Below, piece by piece: positions 37,154 to 47,330 of a stretch of DNA of 64,000 bases. The translations under genes were made by a program, and so were the position numbers. The stretch's first letter is position 1; each line of letters opens with the position of its first letter. The notes under the pieces are model-generated. The model made no database searches. It was not told the origin of the DNA and worked only from the letters and a program-made list of their open reading frames with translations. The DNA lies in NCBI RefSeq assembly GCF_000152905.1, contig NZ_CH672416.1, positions 268,398-332,397 on the forward strand, read 5' to 3'. The stretch is from Nitrobacter sp. Nb-311A (GTDB taxonomy: Bacteria > Pseudomonadota > Alphaproteobacteria > Rhizobiales > Xanthobacteraceae).

Positions 37154-37378
37154 TTAATGGCCGTGCGCCGCCAAGGTCCTCGCGCACTTTCTGCTCAGCT
37201 TCGCGCGGTGCGCCTTCAAACACGTGAGCACAGCCATGTCGCCATGGTTCATTTGGGCCCGGCAATATTTGGCGGCGTCGCGCGAGCAACCGGAATTGCG
37301 CTTCTCCGCAGCGGTCTGCGCCGATGCCGCGGCGGCGAGCAAGGGAAGAAACGATAAAACGACGACAAAACGGACCAT
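37154..37378 (-). CDS. Small secreted Cys-rich repeat protein
   Basis: 74 residues: a signal peptide ending ASAQ (about residue 21), then a 50-residue Cys-rich repeat with the pattern CSRDAAKYC ... DMAVLTCL ... KLSRKCARTL, resembling the Cys_rich_FGFR/GLG1 repeat found in short alphaproteobacterial proteins. Four Cys could form two disulfides. Predicted periplasmic. Function unknown. Confidence 0.75.
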   Translation of the reverse strand: MVRFVVVLSFLPLLAAAASAQTAAEKRNSGCSRDAAKYCRAQMNHGDMAVLTCLKAHRAKLSRKCARTLAAHGH

Positions 37379-37457
37379 TGGCGCGCTCCATCAGGTAAAA
37401 TCTTGCTGGTCTCGACGGCGACCGTTCCCACCAATTTGGATCGAACGATGAAGGAAG

Positions 37458-37533
37458 TGGTGCCGCTTGCGTGACTCGAACACGCGACCCCATCATTACG
37501 AATGATGTGCTCTACCAACTGAGCTAAAGCGGC
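37458..37533 (-). tRNA. tRNA-Thr (anticodon CGT)
   Basis: 76 bases on the minus strand. Acceptor GCCGCTT/AAGCGGC, D-arm GCTC/GAGC, anticodon stem CATCA/TGATG with loop TTCGTAA (anticodon CGT), T-arm GCGTG TTCGAGT CACGC, discriminator A and CCA. It decodes ACG. Confidence 0.96.
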
Positions 37534-37664
37534 TATCCTTTACAACATGCCGTGTTTGCGGCCCCGGCAACCGTCCGGCGCGCGGGACCTCTGATATCGG
37601 GCACGACCTCCCTTGGCAAGAACCCGGCCGCCGCGCCGCCGCTAAAAATCGCCGCCCGGCCGCA

Positions 37665-39320
37665 TCAGTTCCCCCGGCGCGACAGGAGTCCGCGCAACCC
37701 TCCCGCCTGACGCGCAGCCGCGGAGTCGTCTTCAGCAAACTCATCGTTTTGGGGACTGTCATCGACCCCCGGATCGTCCGGAGCGCGGACAATCGGGATC
37801 ACGTCCGGAATAGCGCCGGGCTTGTCTTCCTCTGTATGACTGATCGGCGACGCCGCAGTCTCGTCCGGCATAGGAATAGTTCCAAACGATGCGGCTTCGA
37901 CATCAGCCGGTGACATTGCGTCGTCTTGAGCTTTGGACTCCCCGCCGGGGGAAGCGGCGGGCAAGGCTTCGACGCGAGGCGTCTCTTCCGCGATCTGGTC
38001 CGAAACGTCCGCCTCAACCAAGGGAGGCCTGCTCGAAGGCAGCGCCGCCAGAGGCGTTTGCCACTGAAACGCGTCAACGCGGCCAGTGACAGGTGAAACC
38101 GGACGCCAGTGGTCGGACACGTACCCGTCTGCAGTCCAGACCGGATCGTGCAGGGCACGCACGGCGCGCAACGTCCAGGCGCGGGCGCGCCCACTATCGC
38201 CATGCTCGCTATGCTCTATTTCGGCCATCAACATCGCGACGCGTTGCGTCGGCGCTGCGATCAGCGGCTCCAGAGCATCACGGGCCCGCGCGAATTCGCT
38301 GGCATCGAGCGCGGCGCGCGCAATCGCCATCGCGCTTTCCGGATGACCAGGCGCTTTTTCCGAGAGTTTCTCGACGCGCGCCAACCGCTGCAACGCTGAA
38401 TCGCCCGGCATCACATGGGCATAGGCATCAGCGAGATCGGGGTGCGGCTGTGCCAGCCACGCGGTTTCGATCATACGCATCGCGCGCCGCATCTGGTTGG
38501 CTTCGCTCAGGTACTTGCTTGCAAGCACCACGGCCGGAACCAGCGTCGGCGCAAACTTTACCGCCTCCATCACGGTCTGGCGTGACAGGTCGCGATCGGA
38601 CGTCTCAAGCTCCAACGCCCTCGCCGTGAGCAGCACGCCACGCTGACGGCGATACAGCGCCTTGTCGATACGGCCTGACGCGGCGTTTCTGTCGAGAATG
38701 GCGAGCGCGCCAGCCCAGTCGCCCCTGGCGCATCGGAAGCCAAGCGCGGCTTGAGAAGCCCATATCGAGGATGGCGACGTCTTAAGCGCTTCTTCCGCGA
38801 TCGCAACTGCAGCCGCCGGATCGCCGGCACGCTGGGCTTCGATGAAAAGCCCTCGCAAACCCAATAGCCGCGTATCCGCGCGTTCGGCCATGGTGCGGAA
38901 GACGCGCTGCGCACGGTCCGCGTCGCCGTCAAGTTGCGCAGCTTGGGCATGTAGGAGCAGCGCCAACGGGTCCTGCGACACCAGACGCCGGGCAACCCTG
39001 GCATGATTGCGCGCGGCTGTCGCATCGCCATGTCCGATCGCAAGCAGTCCACGCGTAATGGCGTCCCTGCCGCGCGCGGTCCGGCGCGCCCGGCGCGCGC
39101 GGCGGAGCCGCGTTGGGGCTTGCCACAATCCGCGCACGGCGCTCCATACCAGGAGCGAGGCAACGACCAGCAGGCCCAGCCCGAGCGCGAATACCGGCAG
39201 CGTCGTCTCGATCCGCCAGACGTCCCACGACAGCACGATCGTGCCGGTCTGATCAGCGATCCAGGAAGCGCCCAAGGCAGAGAGGGCGATAAGAACGAGA
39301 AACAGGATGATACGCAACAT
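37665..39320 (-). CDS. hemY: HemY N-terminal-domain TPR membrane protein
   Basis: 551 residues from the ATG at 39320; upstream in-frame ATG would overlap Mic60. Two transmembrane helices in the first 65 residues (LRIILFLVLIALSALGASWIA; LPVFALGLGLLVVASLLVW), then TPR-like helical repeats (about 90-390) with GDWAGALAILDR and GHPESAMAIARAALD patterns, then an acidic Pro-rich tail. It was linked to haem synthesis by operon position, but its job is not known. Not the protoporphyrinogen oxidase also called HemY. Seven bases follow Mic60. Confidence 0.9.
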   Translation of the reverse strand: MLRIILFLVLIALSALGASWIADQTGTIVLSWDVWRIETTLPVFALGLGLLVVASLLVWSAVRGLWQAPTRLRRARRARRTARGRDAITRGLLAIGHGDATAARNHARVARRLVSQDPLALLLHAQAAQLDGDADRAQRVFRTMAERADTRLLGLRGLFIEAQRAGDPAAAVAIAEEALKTSPSSIWASQAALGFRCARGDWAGALAILDRNAASGRIDKALYRRQRGVLLTARALELETSDRDLSRQTVMEAVKFAPTLVPAVVLASKYLSEANQMRRAMRMIETAWLAQPHPDLADAYAHVMPGDSALQRLARVEKLSEKAPGHPESAMAIARAALDASEFARARDALEPLIAAPTQRVAMLMAEIEHSEHGDSGRARAWTLRAVRALHDPVWTADGYVSDHWRPVSPVTGRVDAFQWQTPLAALPSSRPPLVEADVSDQIAEETPRVEALPAASPGGESKAQDDAMSPADVEAASFGTIPMPDETAASPISHTEEDKPGAIPDVIPIVRAPDDPGVDDSPQNDEFAEDDSAAARQAGGLRGLLSRRGN

Positions 39321-39327
39321 CTGGAAC

Positions 39328-40725
39328 CTATGGCGCCGGTTTGGCCAGTGCCGCCATCGCTTCGGAAGCGAATTGACGCGCAGTGGCGAGAGCAGCATCG
39401 CGGGCGTCGACCTTGGCGATCCAGGGCTCCGCGGTGGTACGATCGGTCGGCGGAAGTGTATTCAGTTCTTTTCTCGCGGCGGCGACATCGTTGTGCCGGG
39501 CGGCCACCTTGATGCGAGCGACGACGGCGCCGGCGGAATCTCCGGCTGGCGGCGCGTCCAGGCGTTCGATGCGCACCAAACGCACGGCGCTTTCCTGCAA
39601 CCGGTTCACGATGTCGTTGGCGGAGACCTTGATCGGCGCAGGCTCGAGTTTCGGAACGATCGCAAGAAGTTCGCGAGATAGCACGTTCGCGCTCGGGACC
39701 CCGGACTCTGCGAACGCCTCCAACGGTTTCAACTTATCCGGCTCGGAGATCAGCGTCCTGAACACCGCCAGCAAATCGCCATAAGGCTGCCCCTGGCGCA
39801 CCGCGACATTCAGCAGCGTCGCAGCAACGGCCAGCCGAAGCGGTCCGTCGTCGGCCGGAGCCGCGCCACGCTTGGCTGTCTCCTCCGCGGTGAGGGTTTG
39901 CGTCATCTGCTCGACCTGTTGTTGGGTCTGCGCGAGTCGCGCGCTGAGAGCCGCAAGATCGGACGGCGCAGGGTCGGATGGAACAACATCGGACGGCGTC
40001 TCGCCGTCTTGCCGCGGCACAGCCGTTCCATCCTTCAGCGCGGCGGCCAGCCTGTCGGATTGGCCGCGAACGGTTGCCAATTCCTCGCGCAACGACGTCA
40101 GTTCCTCGCGCAAGGAGGCGGCGGACTTGTCCAGCGTCTCGATGCGCTCCGCCGCGGCCTGATCGAGCGACGAGGCGGCCGGCTTGCCCGCCGCCGCTTC
40201 GATCCGATCCACCCGGTTCGCGAGAGCGCCGAATTCCGCCTGACTCACTTGTGGCTCCGAGGATGGGACGGTGGGTGACGGCGGCAAGCCCGCCAGCCAC
40301 GCGCCGCCGGCTACGATCCCGGCGGCGACAGCGCCTGAAAAGGCGGCGATCAGAACCAACGATGCGCGGGATGGAGACCGCGGAGGAGCCGGCTGCCGGG
40401 CCAAGGGCTGATCATCAACCGCCCCGCCCGAACCAGGGTCGGTTTCATCGGCTGCGACGGAAAGGTCGGCCCCGAGGTCTGTAGCCGACGACTGATCCTG
40501 CCAGCCTCGGTCCTGAGAGGCGTCATCCGCGCCCGAACTGGCGCTGAAGGGCGCATCCGAAGACGTGGACGGCCAGTTCCCGGCCTGTTGATCGCCCGCT
40601 GCCTCACCCCCATCCGCTGGGGCCGCATTCTCCGCCGCCCCGGAGATTCCAGTCGCGTCGTCGCCTGTGGAAAGCGGACGCGAGTTTCCCTCCTGGGAGA
40701 CGTCGTCATGCTTGTCATCTGCCAT
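39328..40725 (-). CDS. Mic60/mitofilin-like inner-membrane protein
   Basis: 465 residues from the ATG at 40725. Acidic, Ser/Asp/Ala-rich cytoplasmic N-terminus (about 1-115), one transmembrane helix (about 118-145, VLIAAFSGAVAAGIVAGGAWL), a coiled coil (about 165-265) and a conserved C-terminal mitofilin domain (about 280-465) with LLAVFRTLI and RLVRIERLD. Alphaproteobacterial Mic60 homologues lie next to hemY and hemD (established work). These are thought to shape intracytoplasmic membranes in photosynthetic relatives. Confidence 0.85.
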   Translation of the reverse strand: MADDKHDDVSQEGNSRPLSTGDDATGISGAAENAAPADGGEAAGDQQAGNWPSTSSDAPFSASSGADDASQDRGWQDQSSATDLGADLSVAADETDPGSGGAVDDQPLARQPAPPRSPSRASLVLIAAFSGAVAAGIVAGGAWLAGLPPSPTVPSSEPQVSQAEFGALANRVDRIEAAAGKPAASSLDQAAAERIETLDKSAASLREELTSLREELATVRGQSDRLAAALKDGTAVPRQDGETPSDVVPSDPAPSDLAALSARLAQTQQQVEQMTQTLTAEETAKRGAAPADDGPLRLAVAATLLNVAVRQGQPYGDLLAVFRTLISEPDKLKPLEAFAESGVPSANVLSRELLAIVPKLEPAPIKVSANDIVNRLQESAVRLVRIERLDAPPAGDSAGAVVARIKVAARHNDVAAARKELNTLPPTDRTTAEPWIAKVDARDAALATARQFASEAMAALAKPAP

Positions 40726-40814
40726 CGTCACGGTTCCCCATTGCAGCGACACATCGTGTATCAGATTCGAGACCCCTCCCCCTCTTTACCGCGATTGTGG
40801 CCGTAACGCACGTC

Positions 40815-41561
40815 TTACTGCGACGACGACCGCAACGCACAATCCAGTGCCTCCAATACGGCTTGCTCGGCCGGGACGCTCGCCTCCAGCACATGGGGAG
40901 CACCGGCGTCCCGCAGAATCGAGGCGACTGCGCCAGAGATGCAACATTGCGGCACCGCCAACGCCGAAATCTCGACGCCCCCGATACGGACGGCATCCAG
41001 GAACGCACGGGCGCTGCGCCGCGAATAATGCAGCACCGCTGATATCCGGTGCGAGGCAAATGCGTCACAGACCTCGCGAGACAGGCTCGCCACCGGCGCC
41101 ATGCGGTAACATGTTGTCGTTACGACAATCAAACCGTGCCCTTCGAGCTTCCCGGCGAGATCGCATGAACGATCCGCCGCAGCGAGATAAAGAATCCTGG
41201 CGCCTTTTATCAGACGTTTCGCGCGGACACCCTCCAAAATGAGCTCGCACAATGCCGCGGCATCTCCGGTTGCCGCCACCACATCCTGGAAGCCGATCCG
41301 GCGCGCGGCCTCGGCAGTGTGACGGCCGACCGCGAACACGGCCAGATTCAGCAGCGATTCAATCCCCGGATGGACGGCGAGCGCGCGCAGCGCGTTGGCG
41401 CTGGTCACAATGACCGCGCCATAATTCGCGTCCTGATCGATTTCGAAAGCAACCGCCTCGAAGCGTAACACCGGCGACAACAGCGCCTCGCGCCCCATCG
41501 CGCGCAGCGCCGCCGCCGTGGTTCCATTGTCCGGTTCAGGCCGTGTGACGAGAACCGCCAC
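40815..41561 (-). CDS. hemD: Uroporphyrinogen-III synthase
   Basis: 248 residues. Divergent family recognised by two Rossmann-like halves and motifs AVLVTRPEPDN, VIVTSANALRAL and the NxY/PxxC-like stretch YLAAADRSCDLA. It closes hydroxymethylbilane to uroporphyrinogen III. Starts three bases after the hemC stop codon, so the two are translated in concert. Confidence 0.9.
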   Translation of the reverse strand: MAVLVTRPEPDNGTTAAALRAMGREALLSPVLRFEAVAFEIDQDANYGAVIVTSANALRALAVHPGIESLLNLAVFAVGRHTAEAARRIGFQDVVAATGDAAALCELILEGVRAKRLIKGARILYLAAADRSCDLAGKLEGHGLIVVTTTCYRMAPVASLSREVCDAFASHRISAVLHYSRRSARAFLDAVRIGGVEISALAVPQCCISGAVASILRDAGAPHVLEASVPAEQAVLEALDCALRSSSQ

Positions 41562-41564
41562 GCC

Positions 41565-42515
41565 TCACGCTCCGGCAAACAAAGTGAAGAACTTTTCGCC
41601 GGCGCGCTCACGCAGTTCATGCGCGGCGTCCGCCCCGAGTGCGGCCGCATCGGCACGTGCTCCCTCACGCGTGGTTTCATAGGATTCCGTGCCATCGGGA
41701 GAAATAATAAGGCCACGGAAGTGGATGCGGTCGCCGTTCACGCGACAATGACCGCCGATCGGCGTGCGGCAGGAGCCGTCGAGCAATGCCAGAAAGCTCC
41801 GCTCCGCGCTCAGCGCCACCTCCGTTTCAGAATCGCCGATCGCTTTCACGAACGCGTTGATGCGATCATCGTCACGGCGCGATTCGATCGCGATGGCGCC
41901 TTGCCCGACCGCCGGCAGGAATTCCTCGGTCTCGAGAATGCGCGTCGCCTTGTCCTGCAATCCGAGGCGATTCAACCCGGCGAGCGCCAGCAGCGTGGCG
42001 TCGGCCTCCCCGGCATCGATCTTGCGCAAACGCGTCTCGACGTTGCCGCGCAGCGCATTGACCTTCAGATCAGGGCGTAACCGAAGCACCATGGCCTGCC
42101 GCCGCAGCGACGCTGTCCCGACGATCGAGCCGGCGGGAAGATCGTGCAAAGACGCAGCGCGCGGGCTGATGAAGACGTCGCGCACGTCCTCGCGCGGCAG
42201 AAAGGCCGGCAGCCAGGTCGCGTCGGGCAGGAATGTCGGCACGTCCTTGGAAGAATGCACCGCGAAGTCGATGGCGCCGGCGAGCAGCGCCTCCTCGATT
42301 TCCTTGGTGAAAAGTCCCTTGCCTCCGACATCGAACAGCGGCCGGTCCTGAATGGCGTCGCCCGAGGTTCGGATGGTCTTGATGGCGATCCGCTCGGGCG
42401 CCACCTGATGCGCACGCGCCAACCGGTCCCGCACCTCGTGAGCCTGCGCCAGCGCCAGCGGGCTGCCCCGAGTGCCGATCGTTGCCAGAATCTCTGTCTC
42501 GTCCGAGGATTGCAC
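41565..42515 (-). CDS. hemC: Porphobilinogen deaminase (hydroxymethylbilane synthase)
   Basis: 316 residues. IGTRGSPLALAQAHEV at the N-terminus, HSSKDVPT, and the dipyrromethane cofactor Cys in LLDGSCRTPIGGH. It joins four porphobilinogens. First gene of the hemC-hemD-mic60-hemY cluster and divergent from tsaD, 93 bases away. Confidence 0.97.
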   Translation of the reverse strand: MQSSDETEILATIGTRGSPLALAQAHEVRDRLARAHQVAPERIAIKTIRTSGDAIQDRPLFDVGGKGLFTKEIEEALLAGAIDFAVHSSKDVPTFLPDATWLPAFLPREDVRDVFISPRAASLHDLPAGSIVGTASLRRQAMVLRLRPDLKVNALRGNVETRLRKIDAGEADATLLALAGLNRLGLQDKATRILETEEFLPAVGQGAIAIESRRDDDRINAFVKAIGDSETEVALSAERSFLALLDGSCRTPIGGHCRVNGDRIHFRGLIISPDGTESYETTREGARADAAALGADAAHELRERAGEKFFTLFAGA

Positions 42516-42608
42516 GCCAAGACCTCATAGTGCTACGCCGTTGGGGAAGGGAAACGCTGGTTTGCCCGATAACGCAAGGGCCACATCTAGTCTAGGTACA
42601 ATACGCCA

Positions 42609-43682
42609 ATGCTGGTGCTGGGGATCGAGACCACCTGCGACGAGACCGCCGCCGCCGTGGTCGAGCGTCTCCCGGACGGCAGCGCCCGGATTCTCTCCAA
42701 CATCGTACGGTCGCAGACCGAAGAACACGCCCCCTATGGCGGCGTGGTTCCGGAAATCGCGGCCCGCGCCCATGTCGAACTGCTCGACGGCCTTGTGGCC
42801 CGTGCGATGAAGGAATCAGGCGTCGGATTCCCACAGCTTTCGGGAATCGCCGCCGCAGCCGGTCCGGGCCTGATCGGTGGAGTCATCGTAGGGCTGACCA
42901 CGGCCAAGGCGATCGCACTTGTTCATCGCACGCCGCTGATCGCGGTCAACCATCTCGAAGCCCACGCGCTGACGCCGCGGCTGACCCGCGCGCTGGAATT
43001 CCCCTACTGCCTGTTCCTCGCCTCCGGCGGGCATACCCAGATCGTCGCCGTGCTCGGCGTCGGCAACTATGTCCGGCTCGGCACCACGGTCGATGACGCC
43101 ATGGGCGAAGCCTTCGACAAGGTTGCGAAGATGCTTGGCCTGCCCTACCCCGGCGGCCCGCAGGTCGAGCGCGCCGCGGAGGGTGGCGATGCGTCGCGAT
43201 TCAATTTTCCGCGGCCGATGCTCGGACGGCCCGACGCCAATTTCTCGCTCTCCGGGCTGAAGACAGCCGTGCGGAACGAAGCCAGTCGCATCGATCCGCT
43301 GAAGCCGCAGGACATCAGCGATCTCTGCGCCGGGTTTCAGGCGGCCGTGCTGGAGGCGACCGCGGATCGGCTCGGCGTCGGGCTCAAACTGTTTCAAGAG
43401 CGGTTCGGAACGCCGCGCGCCCTGGTCGCCGCCGGCGGCGTCGCCGCCAACCGGGCGATCCGCGCCTCGCTCGAAGGCGTTGCCGCCAAGGCGCAGACCA
43501 TGCTCATCATTCCACCGCCGGCCCTTTGCACCGACAATGGCGCCATGATCGCATGGGCGGGCGCCGAGCGGCTGGCGGCGGGATTGACCGACACGCTTGA
43601 AGCTCCTCCGCGCGCCCGTTGGCTGCTCGATGCCAATGCGCAAGCGCCGGCAGGCTTCGCCAATACCCGCGCCGGATTTTGA
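42609..43682 (+). CDS. tsaD: tRNA N6-threonylcarbamoyladenosine synthase TsaD
   Basis: 357 residues. N-terminal [15 protein letters not shown] (ASKHA fold), metal-binding HLEAH in [11 protein letters not shown], and [14 protein letters not shown], the ATP-site signatures. With TsaB/C/E, adds the t6A modification at A37 of tRNAs decoding ANN codons. First gene of a plus-strand run with gpsA and an EVE gene. Confidence 0.97.
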   Translation: MLVLGIETTCDETAAAVVERLPDGSARILSNIVRSQTEEHAPYGGVVPEIAARAHVELLDGLVARAMKESGVGFPQLSGIAAAAGPGLIGGVIVGLTTAKAIALVHRTPLIAVNHLEAHALTPRLTRALEFPYCLFLASGGHTQIVAVLGVGNYVRLGTTVDDAMGEAFDKVAKMLGLPYPGGPQVERAAEGGDASRFNFPRPMLGRPDANFSLSGLKTAVRNEASRIDPLKPQDISDLCAGFQAAVLEATADRLGVGLKLFQERFGTPRALVAAGGVAANRAIRASLEGVAAKAQTMLIIPPPALCTDNGAMIAWAGAERLAAGLTDTLEAPPRARWLLDANAQAPAGFANTRAGF

Positions 43683-43695
43683 AGGCGACGCCGCG

Positions 43696-44676
43696 ATGAG
43701 ACCGCTCAACCGCGTTTGCGTGATCGGCGCAGGAGCCTGGGGTACCGCCCTGGCTGGCGTCGCCGCGCGCGCGGGCCGGGAGGTCACGTTGTATGCGCGC
43801 GACGCCGCTGCCGCAGCACAGATCTCGGCAACGCGGGACAATCCGCGCCTGCCCGGCATTCCGCTCGACCGCAACATCATCGTGACGCACGATCTCGCCG
43901 CCGCCGGTAGCGCCGATATCGTCGTGATCGCGGTGCCCGCGCAACATTCGCGCGCGGCGGTCGCCGCACTGGCGCCGCATCTTCCGCGCGGGACTCCCGT
44001 GATCGCCAGCGCCAAAGGCATCGAGCATGGCACCCGGCGCTTCATGACCGAGGTGATCGAAGAGGCCGCGCCTCATGCCGTCCCCGCGATCCTGTCCGGA
44101 CCGAGTTTTGCCGACGACGTGGCAAAGGGGCTGCCCACGGCCGTGACGCTGGCCGCGAGAGACGACGAGTTGGCGGTCGCGTTGGTTCACGCGCTCGGCT
44201 CGGCCGCCTTCCGCCCCTATCACACGACGGACGTCCGCGGCGTCGAGATCGGCGGCGCCGCCAAAAACGTCCTCGCTATCGCTGCCGGGATCGTCGTCGG
44301 TAAACAACTCGGCGCGTCGGCGCTGGCGGCGCTGACCACGCGCGGGTTCAGCGAACTGGTTCGCCTCGGATGCGCGTGCGGCGGGCGCGGCGAAACGCTG
44401 GCCGGCCTGTCCGGTCTCGGCGATCTCATCCTCACCTGTTCGAGTCTCCAGTCGCGCAATTTCTCGCTCGGCATCGCGCTGGGGCGCGGCGAGCCAGCGC
44501 CTCACGGCAAACTCAGCGAAGGCGCACTTACCGCGCCGGCGCTGCTCGAACTGGCAGCCGCCCACGAGGTCGAGATGCCGGTCGCGCAGGCTGTCGCGGC
44601 CATTCTGGCCGGGCGATTGACGATCGACGGCGCCATCGACAATCTGCTGACGCGGCCGTTCCGGGGAGAGGGATAG
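43696..44676 (+). CDS. gpsA: Glycerol-3-phosphate dehydrogenase [NAD(P)+]
   Basis: 326 residues from the ATG at 43696; the upstream ORF overlaps tsaD and is rejected. NAD-binding [19 protein letters not shown], catalytic Lys in ASAKGIE and in [12 protein letters not shown], and [12 protein letters not shown]. Makes sn-glycerol-3-phosphate for phospholipids. Thirteen bases after tsaD. Confidence 0.96.
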   Translation: MRPLNRVCVIGAGAWGTALAGVAARAGREVTLYARDAAAAAQISATRDNPRLPGIPLDRNIIVTHDLAAAGSADIVVIAVPAQHSRAAVAALAPHLPRGTPVIASAKGIEHGTRRFMTEVIEEAAPHAVPAILSGPSFADDVAKGLPTAVTLAARDDELAVALVHALGSAAFRPYHTTDVRGVEIGGAAKNVLAIAAGIVVGKQLGASALAALTTRGFSELVRLGCACGGRGETLAGLSGLGDLILTCSSLQSRNFSLGIALGRGEPAPHGKLSEGALTAPALLELAAAHEVEMPVAQAVAAILAGRLTIDGAIDNLLTRPFRGEG

Positions 44677-44678
44677 CG

Positions 44679-45092
44679 ATGGCCTACTGGCTGGTGAAAT
44701 CGGAGCCTTCGGCGTGGTCATGGGAGCAGCAGGTGGCGAAGGGTGCCAAGGGCGAGCCCTGGACCGGCGTGCGCAACTTCACCGCGCGGCAGAATCTCGC
44801 CGCCATGAAAAAAGGCGACCTCGCCTTCTTCTATCATTCCAACGAGGGCAAGGAGATCGTCGGCATCGCCGAAATCATCCGCGAGGCCTATCCAGATCCC
44901 ACCGACAAGACCGGCAAGTTCGTCTGCGTGGATATCAAGGCGAACAAGCCGCTGAAGACACCGGTGACGATCGCCGCCGTCAAGGCCGACGAGCGCCTGG
45001 CCGACATGGCGCTGGTGAAATATTCGCGTCTGTCGGTACAGCCGGTGACCCCGGCGGAATGGAAGCTTATCTGCAAGATGGGCGGGCTGTAG
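44679..45092 (+). CDS. EVE-domain protein
   Basis: 137 residues. Opens AYWLVKSEPSAWSWEQ, the family start, then VRNFTARQNLAAMKKGDLAFFYHS, KEIVGIAEI and DPTDKTGKFVCVDIKA. EVE domains are related to PUA and YTH folds and bind modified nucleic acid bases; the target here is unknown. Starts two bases after the gpsA TAG, with GGGGAGAGGG before it, so gpsA-EVE is an operon. Confidence 0.92.
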   Translation: MAYWLVKSEPSAWSWEQQVAKGAKGEPWTGVRNFTARQNLAAMKKGDLAFFYHSNEGKEIVGIAEIIREAYPDPTDKTGKFVCVDIKANKPLKTPVTIAAVKADERLADMALVKYSRLSVQPVTPAEWKLICKMGGL

Positions 45093-45256
45093 GCAGACGC
45101 GAGCGCTCCAGGCCGGATTCCGGACCTCGACACAGTTGAATGAGAATCCAACCTGGCGGCTTGTCGCCGTTACACACCGCGACGCATAATCGTCGCAACG
45201 GCGAAGACGGACCTGCCTTCGGTTCCGGGGCCCGAGTCCTGCGGTGGAGCAAAACA

Positions 45257-47215
45257 ATGTCCGACAATATTTATGATGTAAGCGCGGATTGGGCCAAGCG
45301 GGCTTGGGTCGACGACGCCAAATATCGCGAGATGTATGCGCGCTCGATCAAGGATCCGGACGGATTCTGGTCCGAGGCGGCGCAGCGCCTGGACTGGATC
45401 ACGCCGTTCACCAAGGTCGAGAACGCCTCGTTCGAACTCGGCAAGGTCTCGATCAAATGGTTCGAGGACGGCGTGCTCAACGCCGCCTACAACTGCATCG
45501 ACCGGCATCTGGAAACACGCGGCGACCAGACCGCGATCATCTGGGAAGGCGACGATCCCTCGCAGTCCAGGCACATCACCTATCGCGAACTGCACGACGA
45601 AGTCTGCAAGATGGCCAACATCCTGCGGCTGCGCAACGTCAAGAAGGGCGACCGCGTCACCATCTACCTGCCGATGATTCCGGAAGCTGCCTACGCGATC
45701 CTTGCCTGCGCGCGGATCGGCGCGATCCACTCGGTGGTGTTCGGCGGCTTCTCCCCGGACTCCATCGCAGGCCGCCTGCGCGATTGCAAATCGCGCGTCA
45801 TCATCACCTCCGACGAGGGCCTGCGCGGCGGCCGCACCATCGCGATGAAGGCCAATGTCGACGCCGCGATCGAGAAGGTCAACGGCGAGGTCGACTGGGT
45901 GATCGTCGTCAAACGCACGGGCGGCAATGTCGACATGAATCCGACGCGCGACGTCTGGTATCACGAGGCCGCGGCCGTGGTCGAAAGTGAATGCCCGTGC
46001 GAACCGATGAACGCGGAAGATCCGCTGTTCATCCTCTACACCTCGGGATCGACCGGACAGCCCAAGGGCGTCCTGCACACCACCGCCGGCTATCTGGTCT
46101 TCGTGGCGATGACGCACCAATACGTCTTCGACTATCACGACGGCGACATCTACTGGTGCACCGCCGACGTCGGCTGGGTCACCGGCCACAGCTACATCCT
46201 GTACGGGCCGCTGGCGAACGGCGCGACCACGATAATATTCGAGGGCGTGCCGAACTATCCCGACACCTCCCGTTTCTGGAACGTGATCGACAAGCACAAG
46301 GTCAACATCTTCTATACCGCGCCGACCGCGATCCGCGCTTTGATGCAGGCGGGCGACGAGCCGGTGAAGAAAACCTCGCGCGCGAGCCTTCGCCTGCTCG
46401 GCTCGGTCGGCGAGCCGATCAACCCCGAAGCCTGGGAATGGTACCACCGCGTGGTCGGTGACGGCCGCTGCCCGGTGGTCGACACCTGGTGGCAAACGGA
46501 AACCGGCGGCATCATGATCTCGGCGCTGCCGGGCGCGATCGCTCAGAAGCCCGGCTCCGCGACCAAGCCGTTCTTCGGAATCGTGCCCGAGATCGTCGAT
46601 GCCGACGGCAATGTTTTGGAAGGCGAATGCAGCGGCAACCTGTGCATCGCAAGATCGTGGCCGGCCCAGGTGCGCACGGTCTATGGCGATCACGCCCGCT
46701 TCGAGCAGACCTACTTCTCCTCCTACAAGGGAAGATACTTTTCCGGCGACGGCTGCCGCCGCGACGCCGACGGCTATTACTGGATCACCGGCCGCGTCGA
46801 TGACGTCATCAACGTCTCCGGTCACCGCATGGGCACGGCGGAAGTCGAAAGCTCGCTGGTCGCGCATGAAAGCGTGTCGGAAGCCGCCGTGGTCGGCTAT
46901 CCCCACAACATCAAGGGCCAGGGCATCTACGCTTACGTCACCCTGATGCAGGGCGTGGAGCCGAGCGAGACACTGCGCAAGGAACTGGTCGCGTGGGTCC
47001 GCAAGGACATCGGCCCGATCGCTTCCCCTGACCTGATCCAGTTTGCGCCCGGCCTGCCGAAAACCCGTTCCGGCAAGATCATGCGCCGCATCCTGCGCAA
47101 GATCGCCGAGGATGAGCCGTCCAGCCTCGGCGACACCACGACGCTTGCTGATCCTGCCGTCGTCACCGATCTCGTCAAGAATCGCCAGAACAAAAAAGAC
47201 GGCGCGACAGCTTAG
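45257..47215 (+). CDS. acs: Acetate-CoA ligase (acetyl-CoA synthetase)
   Basis: 652 residues from the ATG at 45257 (GGAG eight bases before). AMP-forming: [12 protein letters not shown] (P-loop), [22 protein letters not shown] and the acetylatable catalytic Lys in [11 protein letters not shown]. Activates acetate. Length matches the usual 650. Its TAG stop overlaps repeat copy A2. Upstream 160 bases hold no clear promoter. Confidence 0.97.
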   Translation: MSDNIYDVSADWAKRAWVDDAKYREMYARSIKDPDGFWSEAAQRLDWITPFTKVENASFELGKVSIKWFEDGVLNAAYNCIDRHLETRGDQTAIIWEGDDPSQSRHITYRELHDEVCKMANILRLRNVKKGDRVTIYLPMIPEAAYAILACARIGAIHSVVFGGFSPDSIAGRLRDCKSRVIITSDEGLRGGRTIAMKANVDAAIEKVNGEVDWVIVVKRTGGNVDMNPTRDVWYHEAAAVVESECPCEPMNAEDPLFILYTSGSTGQPKGVLHTTAGYLVFVAMTHQYVFDYHDGDIYWCTADVGWVTGHSYILYGPLANGATTIIFEGVPNYPDTSRFWNVIDKHKVNIFYTAPTAIRALMQAGDEPVKKTSRASLRLLGSVGEPINPEAWEWYHRVVGDGRCPVVDTWWQTETGGIMISALPGAIAQKPGSATKPFFGIVPEIVDADGNVLEGECSGNLCIARSWPAQVRTVYGDHARFEQTYFSSYKGRYFSGDGCRRDADGYYWITGRVDDVINVSGHRMGTAEVESSLVAHESVSEAAVVGYPHNIKGQGIYAYVTLMQGVEPSETLRKELVAWVRKDIGPIASPDLIQFAPGLPKTRSGKIMRRILRKIAEDEPSSLGDTTTLADPAVVTDLVKNRQNKKDGATA

Positions 47216-47310
47216 AGTTTGTTTCAACTTCGTTGAATCAGACTCGTCGCTTATTGTTTGAGCATGATCTTTTTCCGAAAACCTGTTTCCACTTTTCGGG
47301 ATCATGCTCC
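47214..47310. repeat. Dispersed palindromic repeat, family A (copy A2)
   Basis: AGAGTTTGTTTCAAC to the dyad GCATGATCTT ... TTTTCGGGATCATGC, matching A1 at 3151. Its first bases are in the acs TAG stop codon. It lies between the convergent acs and S24-type regulator genes. Confidence 0.85.
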
Positions 47311-47330
47311 AGCGGGAGATTTCAACGAGG

